DNA of 21,754 nucleotides from the NCBI GenBank assembly GCA_046483385.1, contig JAWODG010000068.1, positions 1-21,754 of the forward strand. Direction: 5' to 3'. Positions 1 through 6,783 of the stretch are shown piece by piece. Made by a program: the position numbers and the translations under genes. Origin of the DNA: B1Sed10-231 sp046483385 (GTDB lineage: Bacteria > Planctomycetota > Brocadiia > SM23-32). Numbering within the stretch: position 1 is the stretch's first letter; the number at the start of each line of letters is the position of its first letter. Below the pieces are notes generated by a model, which did not search any database, was not told where the DNA came from, and worked only from the letters and a program-made list of their open reading frames with translations.

Positions 1-731
1 ACGCTACAGCGGCGGGGCAAGCCCCGGCCTGCCGCTGGACCGGCAGGCGGCAGGGCGGCGGCAAGCCACCGCACTCCAGGGCCGGCCGGCTGGGGAACCC
101 GACAAGGGACCGGAGTCAGTCAGGGGCTTCTGGAGACCACAGTCCGAGGCCGTTCCAACCACCATATGCCTCTACCGTGCCTTATTCCATCTCAGTTGCG
201 CGTATACTCAGAATCGTGATTCCAGACCGAAAGGATGTCGGCAAAGACAAGGGGGAAAGCCCTGGCAACCCGGGGGCGGCGAGAGCAAGAACCCGCGGAG
301 TTATCCGCCTCGGACGCAGCTCGGGGTGCCAGCCCCGAGGAAACAGGCGCGATGAGGAATGACAACCCCCGCACCGGGGCGACTCAGAAGATCCCTGAAC
401 TGACAGGTCTCCGATAAGTCGTCCATCGTTCAAGTTCCCGTAGGAATGTCGTCCTGAGTTCGCCGTACAGCGCAACGAAGGACCTCCGACCCTGTGCGTT
501 ACCTGCTGCGGCCGCTGTGCCACGGTCCTGTAGGCGTCTGAACGCAGGCCGTCTATCTCCCTGCTCCGGACAAAAACCCGTGGACAGCCATGTTAGCCCT
601 GTTAGCACGCCAGTTCACCGGGACACGGCAGATCGGGCCCGCACGCCCGGGCAGCGCACTCCCACCAACATCCCTCCCCTCTTCGGGAAGTCTGCGACGA
701 GGGCCATTCTGAGTCATCGCCGGCTTTAGAC
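1..731. other. Gene-poor stretch with several hairpins
   Basis: I see no convincing gene here. The short open frames on both strands overlap each other, lack ribosome binding sites and have no recognisable motifs. The stretch opens with a nested inverted repeat (CAGCGGC at 7-13 with GCCGCTG at 31-37, enclosing GGGG-CAAG-CCCC). This resembles the GC-rich dispersed palindromes common between genes of GC-rich bacteria. The part from about 195 to 420 has a run of hairpins and is listed separately. From 420 to 731 I see nothing specific. Confidence 0.5.
195..420. ncRNA. Candidate structured RNA region (family unknown)
   Basis: Three compact hairpins follow each other: GCGGA-GTTA-TCCGC (295-308), CTCGGGG-TGCCAG-CCCCGAG (320-339) and CCCCG-CAC-CGGGG (367-379). 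Purine-rich linkers such as GAGGAAACAGG and GATGAGGAATGAC lie between them. Stems with A-rich joints in a non-coding stretch suggest a folded RNA or an intron remnant. I could not match it to RNase P, tmRNA, SRP RNA, 6S RNA or a riboswitch class I know. GC-rich DNA makes chance hairpins common, so this is only a candidate, and the strand is unknown. Confidence 0.2.
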
Positions 732-760
732 TTGCAGTGGGCGGTGGGTGTTGCTATACT
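732..760 (+). promoter_or_regulatory. Duplicated comM promoter copy
   Basis: TTGCAG (732-737) and TATACT (755-760) are separated by 17 bases. The block is nearly identical to the promoter-like block in front of the intact comM gene (3843-3871: TTGCGG, 17 bases, TATACT). This copy has the better -35 match, so the relic behind it may still be transcribed. Confidence 0.5.
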
Positions 761-840
761 TGCGGCGTGGTTCGGCCGGGCGCCCCGGCGGTGCCCGCCG
801 GACCCGGCCAGCCTTATCCCCCGGCAGCGAGGTGCGACGC

Positions 841-1026
841 GTGCTCGCGAAGGTTCACAGCCTGGGCATCTTCGGCATCGACGCCTTCCCCGTCGAGCCC
901 CAAGTCTCCCCGATGGCCGGACAGCCCGAGGCAACCTACCCGGCCCGCTTTGCACTGGTGTCCGTGATGAACCCCTGCCCGTGCTGGACGGACCCTCCGC
1001 CAATCCGAAAGGGTCTTGTGGGCTGA
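841..1026 (+). pseudogene. Internally deleted relic of comM (YifB-type ATPase)
   Basis: Starting at the GTG at 841, the first 19 residues equal those of the intact comM product encoded from 3952 (VLAKVHSLGIFGIDAFPVE). The next 14 or so are a diverged version of ComM residues 20-33. The frame then jumps to residues 340-355 (YPARF...MNPCPC), so about 306 codons are missing in frame. After MNPCPC the sequence diverges and stops at 1024-1026. The Walker A and B motifs and the C-terminal domain are absent, so it cannot work as an ATPase. Homology also covers the upstream promoter and leader from 732. It is most likely a partial duplication of the comM start that then decayed. The relationship to comM is seen directly; the order of events is inference. 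Confidence 0.8.
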
Positions 1027-1077
1027 AGGGCGGCTTAACAGACCGAGACTGGGATTCACCATCAGCCGTGCCTGCCG

Positions 1078-1200
1078 AGCGGCACAAGTTGTTTCATATC
1101 AAGGCCGAGCTTGTGCGGCACTTCCGCTGCATCGTCTTCCAGATGGCAGACGGCGCAGTGCCATGGGAGTTGCTCGCCGCGATACTCTGTCGCAGCCGCC
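1078..1200 (+). pseudogene. Possible transposase C-terminal relic
   Basis: In the frame beginning HKLFHIKAELVRHF at 1081, the translation continues with FQMADGAVPWELLAAIL. This resembles, from memory, the closing helix region of some IS1380-type transposases (pattern VRHxRxxxFQxAEVAVPRELFxxIL). It is not headed by a start codon and has no catalytic domain. If right, it is the tail of an insertion sequence lying next to the comM relic. The pattern is recalled, not searched, so confidence is low. Confidence 0.3.
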
Positions 1201-1365
1201 GGGGCTCGCCTGCGCCAGCGTACGGTGATGCCCTGTTCCACAAAAAGGGCAGTTGATGATTTCCCGACAGCGCGAATACGCTTTAGCAGAGACGAACGGC
1301 CGGCACAGCAGCTTGCCGAGGCCGCAGAAGTGCCGTGGACCGGCTTCTTTTGCCGGCGGTACGGG

Positions 1366-1388
1366 GCAAATCAGTTTGCCTGATTTGC
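1366..1388 (+). promoter_or_regulatory. Perfect inverted repeat overlapping a -35 box
   Basis: GCAAATCA (1366-1373) and TGATTTGC (1381-1388) form an exact 8-base inverted repeat with a 7-base gap. It overlaps the candidate -35 hexamer TTGCCT (1376-1381). No T-run follows, so a repressor operator is as likely as a terminator. Confidence 0.35.
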
Positions 1389-1404
1389 TCGCGGGGAGTA
1401 GACT
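1376..1404 (+). promoter_or_regulatory. Candidate sigma70-type promoter for the SGNH/CBM9 gene
   Basis: TTGCCT (1376-1381), a 17-base spacer and TAGACT (1399-1404) resemble a sigma70 promoter. It sits about 70 bases before the start codon at 1477. The match is moderate and rests on inspection only. Confidence 0.35.
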
Positions 1405-1476
1405 CCTGTGACGTAATAGCGATCGGGTTCCTCTTAGCTACGTGGGATATCCAGGCCTACTGAAGGAACTGGTACG

Positions 1477-3513
1477 ATGAAAGGCACTCTTCTGTTCCTC
1501 GTGGTCCTCACCGCCCTGAGTGCGTTCCCCGCGGAGGCCTCGTCTCCCGGCAGCGATGAGAATGACAGGACCAAACGCGTCTACCTCATGGGCAGCAGCC
1601 TGACAGACCAGGTGAAGTACCACGGTCTGCAGAAGCTGGCTGAGTCGCGCGGTTACAACCACGTCTGGGGACGCCACCAGGTGCCCGGTGCCCCGATACG
1701 CTGGCTCTGGAACCACCGGGACGGCGGCAACTCCAAGAGGCCGTTCGGCCCGTGCGGCAAGGCCCTGGCGGAATACGAATGGGACGCGATCACGCTTGAA
1801 CCGCGCAACGGTTACGGAGCCGAACTGAAAGCGGCAAATGAACTCATCGACTTCGCCGTGAAGAAGAGCCCGGACCTGCAGGTCTTCATATTCGCGCAGT
1901 GGCCCCGCATCGGACTCGGCAGCTTCGACAAGCAGTGGCTCTCGCCCGTGAAGGACATCCAGAACAACATCCGGCTCGGCTTCGAGGAATTCCTCACGGA
2001 TGTGCGCAAAGCCCACCCGGACATCAAGCCTCCGCTCATGATACCCGTCGGACACGCATTCCACCTGCTGCAGCTCAAGATCAAGGCCGGCCTGGTGCCG
2101 GGCATGGACAGCATCTTCGACGGCTACAGCGACCGCTCGCACCAGAACTACCTCGGCGAATACATCGTCGGGTGCACGTTTTTCGCCACCATCTACGGTG
2201 AGAACCCCGTCGGGCTGCCGACCGAGCCCTACGGACCGATCCCTGCCGATCTGGCCCGCACCATCCAGGAGACCGTCTGGGAGGCCGTCAACGCTCACCC
2301 CAGAAGCGGAGTCGCCACGGAGGGCGACCTGAAGGTCGTAACGCCCTACCTGCCGCCTGCCGTCCAGGGCTCGCCATACGAGCGCGAGGTGCTCGCGGCG
2401 TTCGGCAAGAGCCCGGTGAAGTTCTCCCTCGGCGGGGGTGAACTGCCGCACGGCCTGCGCGTGGCCCCCGAGGGGCGCATCGCCGGCGAGGCCACATCAA
2501 CCGGCCGCTACGAGTTCACCGTCCGGGCCGTGGACGCCGAGGGCCGGACGGCAACCCGCGCGATGACGCTCCAGGTGGTCGGGGAGAGCAAGCCCGTCGT
2601 TCTGGATCAGCAACTTCCCGCCATGCAGCGCGGCCGCTACGTGGAACACGAGCTGCAGGCCAGGGGCGGAAACGGCGACCTTACCTGGACTCTCCTGCGC
2701 AGCCGCGAGAAGCTGACGGAAGCCGGGCAGGAGGGCTGGAAGCCACGGAAACGCGCCGGCCGCGCCCTGCCGCCTCCCGGGCTGCGACTGAGCCCCTCGG
2801 GCATTCTCAGTGGATCCCCGGGAGTGGCGGGCACCTACCAGATCGTTGTGCAGGCCACGGACTCCGACCCCACCGAGCCGGACAGCTCGGAGAGGGAGTT
2901 CACCTTCGAGGTGGCCCCTGCCCGCCCGGAGGTCGCCTTCATAGCGTTGGCCGAAGAGCGCTGCGCCATCGACGGCAAGCTGGAGGAGCCCTTCTGGAAG
3001 GTGGAACGGCCCATCAAAAAGGTCGTCGGGGGCAAACCTTCCGTGGAGGCGAAGTTCGATGTGGTCTGGAATCGGGCCGACCTGTACATCGCTATCCGCG
3101 TGCAGGACGACAATATCGTCGCCGACTCCGAGGAGCCGTGGAATGACGACGGCGTCGAGATCTACCTGGACACGAAGAACGACCGGCAGAAGGAGTACAA
3201 CACCGACGACAAGCGGCTCGTAGTCTCCGCGTCCGGCAAGGTCCACCAAGTCGGTCTCGACAACCCGAAGAATTTCACTGTGGGTTTGACGAAAACCGAG
3301 GAGGGCTACACCGTGGAGGTGCAGTTCCGCATGAACTCGCGGGGCATGGGCGGCCGCAACCGCGAAAACGACGCGTTCGGGTTTGACGTGGCGGTCAACG
3401 ACGACGACGACGGCGGCCCCCGCGACGGCCAGCTCGTCTGGCGAGGCACAGCCGAAAACGCCACAGACCCAAGTGGGTTCGGAACGATACTGCTCGAACC
3501 GACGACCGAATGA
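1477..3513 (+). CDS. Secreted SGNH hydrolase-like protein with Ig-like repeats and CBM9-like domain
   Basis: The 678-residue product starts at an ATG preceded by AAGGA nine bases upstream. It begins with a signal peptide (KGTLLFLVVLTALSAFPAEA). Residues about 33-240 look like an SGNH-type hydrolase: the GSS motif (39-41) fits the nucleophile serine and D219-x-x-H222 (DRSH) fits the Asp/His pair. Two Ig-like putative-binding (He_PIG-type) repeats follow at about 290-370 and 376-485, each with the GLxxxxxGxIxGxxxxxGxYxFxVxAxD pattern. Residues about 490-678 resemble a family 9 carbohydrate-binding or DOMON-type domain (IDGKLEEPFW, WNRADLYIAIRVQD, NDDGVEIYLD). A secreted esterase or deacetylase acting on plant or algal polysaccharide is plausible, but the substrate is unknown. 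It appears monocistronic. Confidence 0.8.
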   Translation: MKGTLLFLVVLTALSAFPAEASSPGSDENDRTKRVYLMGSSLTDQVKYHGLQKLAESRGYNHVWGRHQVPGAPIRWLWNHRDGGNSKRPFGPCGKALAEYEWDAITLEPRNGYGAELKAANELIDFAVKKSPDLQVFIFAQWPRIGLGSFDKQWLSPVKDIQNNIRLGFEEFLTDVRKAHPDIKPPLMIPVGHAFHLLQLKIKAGLVPGMDSIFDGYSDRSHQNYLGEYIVGCTFFATIYGENPVGLPTEPYGPIPADLARTIQETVWEAVNAHPRSGVATEGDLKVVTPYLPPAVQGSPYEREVLAAFGKSPVKFSLGGGELPHGLRVAPEGRIAGEATSTGRYEFTVRAVDAEGRTATRAMTLQVVGESKPVVLDQQLPAMQRGRYVEHELQARGGNGDLTWTLLRSREKLTEAGQEGWKPRKRAGRALPPPGLRLSPSGILSGSPGVAGTYQIVVQATDSDPTEPDSSEREFTFEVAPARPEVAFIALAEERCAIDGKLEEPFWKVERPIKKVVGGKPSVEAKFDVVWNRADLYIAIRVQDDNIVADSEEPWNDDGVEIYLDTKNDRQKEYNTDDKRLVVSASGKVHQVGLDNPKNFTVGLTKTEEGYTVEVQFRMNSRGMGGRNRENDAFGFDVAVNDDDDGGPRDGQLVWRGTAENATDPSGFGTILLEPTTE

Positions 3514-3842
3514 CGGCACGGAAAGCTTTCAGGCTCGAGGCTGGGGCCCCGTTCAGGCCCTGGGAGCCCCCATCGGCGCAGTCGCCGCCGGCATCATCGG
3601 GCCATGGTGGCCTGGGCGGTGCGGGGATGAACCAGTTCTCACTCAGCCGCAACTGTCCCCAGTTCGCCCACTTCCGCCGGCAGTCAGTGAGCAACAACGG
3701 GGTTCGGTTGCCCGTAAACGGCGACGGCTGGACGGCGAGCGCGAGCACGAGTAGGAGCGAGAGCATGAAGGCGCGGGCGCGCCTTTGTGGAGAGTCGAAG
3801 GTGGCCCGGCACCTTCGAATGCCCCCGGGGTCGCCCGTCGGG
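3514..3842. other. Intergenic region with two hairpins, no clear gene
   Basis: No supported gene is present. Two hairpins stand out: AAGGCGC-GGGC-GCGCCTT (3768-3785) and TCGAAGGTG-GCCCGG-CACCTTCGA (3795-3818). Neither has a proper T-run, but either may end transcription of the gene finishing at 3513. A frame on the minus strand starting at 3766 has a hydrophobic start but no ribosome binding site, and it runs into the antisense of the upstream gene. Confidence 0.45.
3795..3818 (+). terminator. Nine-base-pair hairpin before comM
   Basis: TCGAAGGTG (3795-3803) pairs exactly with CACCTTCGA (3810-3818) across a 6-base loop. It lies 25 bases before the comM -35 box and 280 bases after the stop of the upstream gene. 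It lacks a T-run, so it could be a weak terminator or an operator. Confidence 0.3.
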
Positions 3843-3871
3843 TTGCGGTGGGCGGTGGGGGTTGCTATACT
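3843..3871 (+). promoter_or_regulatory. Candidate promoter of comM
   Basis: TTGCGG (3843-3848), a 17-base spacer and TATACT (3866-3871) lie about 80 bases before the GTG start. The element is conserved in the duplicated copy at 732-760, with TTGCAG as its -35, which supports it being functional. Confidence 0.55.
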
Positions 3872-3951
3872 TGCGGCGTGGTTCGGCCGGGCCCGGCAGC
3901 GGCCTTGCCGGACTCGGGCAGCCTCATCCCCCGGCAGCGAGGTGAAAGCGC

Positions 3952-5484
3952 GTGCTCGCGAAGGTTCACAGCCTGGGCATCTTCGGCATCGACGCCTTTC
4001 CCGTCGAGATTGAGGTCTACGCCACCCGCGCCCAGCTTCCCAGCGCGACCATCGTCGGGCTGCCGGACGCCAGCGTGAAGGAGAGCATCGACCGCGTGCG
4101 CGCCGCCCTGCGCAACAACGGCTACAACCTGCCCAGCCTCTCCACCACCGTCAACCTGGCCCCCGCCGACCGCCGCAAGGAGGGGCCGGCCTTCGAGCTG
4201 CCCATCGCCCTCGGCCTGCTGGCCGCCACCGACACCGTCCACTTCCAGGACCACCGCCGCTACGCCGTCGTGGGCGAGCTGGCCCTCGATGGCCGCGTCC
4301 GGCGCGTCAAGGGCTGCCTGGCCATGTCCATCCGCGCCCGCGAAGAGGGCATGGACGGCCTCCTGGTCCCGCTGGACAACGCCCGGGAGGCCGCCGTGGT
4401 CGACGGCATCGACGTCATCCCCGTCAACCACCTGCTGGAGGCGGTCGGGTTCCTGACCGGCGCGAAGGACCTGAAGCCCGTCAGCGCCGGCGACACCGAC
4501 ACGCAGAGGCTCGAGCCGCGCTACAACGTGGACTTCGCCGAGGTGCAGGGCCAGCAGCACGTCAAGCGCGCGCTGGAGGTGGCCGCCGCGGGCGCCCACA
4601 ACGTACTGATGATCGGCCCGCCCGGCTCCGGAAAAAGCATGCTGGCCCAGCGGCTCTGCACCGTGCTGCCGCCGCTGACAACCGGCGAGTCGCTGGAGAC
4701 CACGCGCGTCTACAGCGTCTGCGGGCTGCTGGACCCCGACACGTCGCTGATGCACAAGAGGCCGTTCCGGTCGCCGCACCACACCGTCAGCCACGCGGGG
4801 CTGGTGGGCGGCGGCACGCACCCGAAGCCGGGCGAGGTCAGCCTGTCGCACCACGGCGTGCTGTTTTTGGACGAGCTGCCGGAGTTCAACCGTTCGGCGC
4901 TGGAGGCGCTGCGCCAGCCGATCGAGAACGGGGAGATAACCATCGCCCGCGCGCAGATGACCGTCACCTACCCCGCCCGCTTCATGCTGGTGGCCGCGAT
5001 GAACCCGTGCCCGTGCGGGCACTACACCAACCCGAAGCGGCAGTGCCGCTGCTCGCCGCGTCAGATCGAGAACTACCGCCGCCGCATCAGCGGCCCCCTG
5101 CTGGACCGCATCGACATCCACGTGGACGTGCCGCCGGTGGAGTATCGGGACCTGGCCAGCTCGCGCGCCGGGGAGCGGTCGGCCGACGTGCGCGAGCGGG
5201 TGGTGGCCGCCCGGGAGCGGCAGAACGCGCGGTTCGAAGGCACGGATGTCTTCACCAACGCGCAGATGCAGCGCCGTCACGTTAAGAAGTGGTGCGGCCC
5301 GGACGAGGATGGGCAGTTGCTGCTCAGGCAGGCCATGGAGGCGCTGGGGCTGTCGGCCCGCGCCTACGACAAGATACTGAAGGTCGCCCGCACGATAGCG
5401 GACCTGGAGGGCCGGGAGAAGGTCCTAAGCCACCACATAAGCGAAGCCATCAACTACCGCACCCTCGACCGCAACCTGGAGTGA
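3952..5484 (+). CDS. comM: ComM/YifB family Mg-chelatase-like AAA+ ATPase
   Basis: The 510-residue product is full length for the YifB/ComM family. In naturally competent bacteria ComM is a hexameric helicase that promotes branch migration during recombination of incoming DNA. The N-terminal ChlI/Lon-S5-like domain (about 1-165) has the typical opening and VNLAPAD and ALGLLAA segments. The AAA+ core follows, with Walker A GPPGSGKS (about 222-229), Walker B LFLDEL (304-309) and the family Cys motif NPCPC...RQCRC (about 351-366). The C-terminal Mg-chelatase domain carries RAYDKILKVARTIADLEG. The GTG at 3952 is chosen because GAGGTGA lies just upstream and because the decayed copy at 841 shares the same start. 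It is alone in its strand context. Family assignment is firm; the cellular role here is inferred from the family. Confidence 0.95.
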   Translation: MLAKVHSLGIFGIDAFPVEIEVYATRAQLPSATIVGLPDASVKESIDRVRAALRNNGYNLPSLSTTVNLAPADRRKEGPAFELPIALGLLAATDTVHFQDHRRYAVVGELALDGRVRRVKGCLAMSIRAREEGMDGLLVPLDNAREAAVVDGIDVIPVNHLLEAVGFLTGAKDLKPVSAGDTDTQRLEPRYNVDFAEVQGQQHVKRALEVAAAGAHNVLMIGPPGSGKSMLAQRLCTVLPPLTTGESLETTRVYSVCGLLDPDTSLMHKRPFRSPHHTVSHAGLVGGGTHPKPGEVSLSHHGVLFLDELPEFNRSALEALRQPIENGEITIARAQMTVTYPARFMLVAAMNPCPCGHYTNPKRQCRCSPRQIENYRRRISGPLLDRIDIHVDVPPVEYRDLASSRAGERSADVRERVVAARERQNARFEGTDVFTNAQMQRRHVKKWCGPDEDGQLLLRQAMEALGLSARAYDKILKVARTIADLEGREKVLSHHISEAINYRTLDRNLE

Positions 5485-5710
5485 AACGGGCAGAACGGGT
5501 CCAGGCCCATCACGAAACCCATGGCTTCTCTGGCGAACGCATGTGGGACCTAGACCACGACGACACGACGGACACAACGAAAACCCGGCCTGTCGTCCTG
5601 GTCGTTGTGTTCGTGGTGGTTTTCTGTGCCGTGGGGGGACCAGTTATTTGTGATGGACCGGCCGGCGTACGCGAGCCGCTTTGGCGCGATCGCTTGAACT
5701 CACGGGGCTG
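5485..5710. other. Intergenic region downstream of comM
   Basis: No gene is seen. The stretch contains the CACGA-type imperfect inverted repeat at 5553-5625, and otherwise nothing that I recognise. Confidence 0.5.
5553..5625. repeat. CACGA-type imperfect inverted repeat
   Basis: The left arm reads ACCACGACGACACGACGG (5554-5571) followed by ACACAACGAAAAC. After a short CCGGCCT centre, the right arm reads GTCGTCCTGGTCGTTGTG (from about 5592) and TTCGTGGTGGTTTTC. The arms are imperfect reverse complements built from short GACACGA-like units. Such degenerate CACGAAGGACACGAAG-type elements occur between genes in many environmental GC-rich bacteria. It could form a long hairpin and act as a transcription end for comM. 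Confidence 0.55.
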
Positions 5711-5721
5711 CGGAGGTCGCC

Positions 5722-5990
5722 ATGAGCCGGAAAAGCGATAATCCGCTGGGGGGATGGGGGCCGCTCGCGGTTTTTCTGCGCTTTGTCATAGCAGCGGCCT
5801 TTGGGTTCACGCTGGCTCTCGCAATTGTTGCCAGCGTATGGCTGTCTGGTATAGCCGGCCTTTCGTGGCGCTCCTCTGGGGCTTTCTGGCGGGCGTGCCG
5901 CTCGTCTGCGGGATAGTCGGAGTGTTCTGGTTCGAACCGTTGATCGACTGGCTGCGGACAACGGTGGAAGATATCCTCACGCGTCCCTGA
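5722..5990 (+). pseudogene. Small two-helix membrane protein split by a frameshift
   Basis: An ATG at 5722 follows a strong GGAGGT (5711-5716). The first frame encodes a hydrophobic segment (PLAVFLRFVIAAAFGFTLAL, then AIVASVWLSGIAG) but then turns into a Ser/Arg-rich run and stops at 5914-5916. The frame one base back carries a second hydrophobic segment (FVALLWGFLAGVPLVCGIVG) and an amphipathic tail (EPLIDWLRTTVEDILTRP), stopping at 5990. Joined at about 5858-5870, they give a plausible protein of roughly 89 residues with two membrane helices. A one-base deletion or sequencing error is the simple explanation; I see no clear slippery heptamer. The family is not recognised. Confidence 0.5.
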
Positions 5991-6019
5991 GGCTGGCCGA
6001 AGGGAACCTGCTCGCCTCC

Positions 6020-6494
6020 GTGGGCAGCGACGGGCGCGCTCACGCCAGGGCACACGCACCGCGTCCCCGGCCTGTGTTCCATGGAAGAAGCTATGCACCT
6101 CCGCCGAGCGGCCATCGGTGCTCAGCAGCAGCCCCTCCGGCGCGCGTGCGAGGATCGTCTCCTCCCACGGGATGTCCGGGCGCTGGGACAGGTAGGCCGG
6201 AGACGTCGCCAGGGAGAACCAGTAGCGCATCAGCCCGCTGGCCGGCACCGTCGCCGAAACCAGCATCATGCACAGCACCAGCATCAGCTCCTGGCGCCGC
6301 AGTGCCAGGCGCCGATGCACCGCGCGCGCCCCCACGTTCAGCACCAGCAGCAGAGCCAGCAGGGAGAAGAAAACCCCCACCGGGAAGTGGTTGCCGGTCA
6401 GGTACGTGTCACCGATAACGCAATCGTTGACCGGCGTCAGCAGCGTCAGGCCGAGAACGGCGAGCAGGCCGATAAGAAAGCCGCGCCACGCCAT
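6020..6494 (-). pseudogene. N-terminal fragment of a DUF6785-type multi-pass membrane protein
   Basis: Reading from the ATG at 6494 (MAWRGFLIGLLAVLGLTLL), the translation shows two to three membrane segments: 4-20, a second with FFSLLALLLVLNVG, and a third with ELMLVLCMMLVSATVPASGL. The RxELMLVxxMxxVSA pattern and the later ILARAPEGLLL and FFHGTQAGDAVRVPW resemble the start of the long (about 600-700 residue) DUF6785/DUF6784-type membrane proteins of planctomycete-like bacteria. After VPW, at about 6030, the sequence turns Arg/Pro-rich with no further membrane helices, so roughly three quarters of the gene is missing. The family call is from memory of the pattern; the truncation is evident from the missing helices. 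Confidence 0.45.
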
Positions 6495-6783
6495 CTCATG
6501 CCTTCCGCCCGGGCATAGATGAACAGGGGCACCCCTGCACCGTGGAGAGGCGCCGGCAGCAGGGCAGAGCCTATCAGGGCCGGGGCGATGCGCGCAAAGG
6601 TGCACGAGCTGTGGCGGCCGTCTCCCCCAGAGGGCGTCGGGAGGTCCGCACCGCCGTCAGCGCCGCCGCGCAGCCCACCCTTGCATGCAACCACTTCACG
6701 GGTGCCGAGGACCGGGATGCTGCGCGCGTAGCGGATTTGGGACGTCGTCCGCTGCCTCCGCAGTAATGCGTGCGTCACCCGGA

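Larger units (their letters stand above)
1027..1476. other. Intergenic region between comM relic and the SGNH gene
   Basis: Apart from the possible transposase relic (1078-1200) and a promoter with an overlapping hairpin (1366-1404), I see no gene. The short frames between 1111 and 1383 have no ribosome binding site and no recognisable motif. Confidence 0.5.

Noticed and set aside
195..420. RNase P or tmRNA gene
   Set aside because: Short resemblances (GAGGAAA, GATGAGGAATGAC) are present, but the conserved RNase P core (GAGGAAAGTCC, ACAGAACCCGGCTTA) and a tmRNA tag or TTCGA end are missing.
3395..3766. Minus-strand frame starting with a hydrophobic run (MLSLLLVLALAV)
   Set aside because: No ribosome binding site, quickly becomes Pro/Arg-rich, and its end is antisense to the SGNH/CBM9 gene.
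3865..5280. Long minus-strand frame antisense to comM
   Set aside because: It is the antisense shadow of a firmly identified ATPase gene and has no domain pattern or ribosome binding site.
5929..5938. GGTTCGAACC, which resembles a tRNA T-loop
   Set aside because: No acceptor, D or anticodon stems fit around it, and it lies within the second half of a hydrophobic coding frame.
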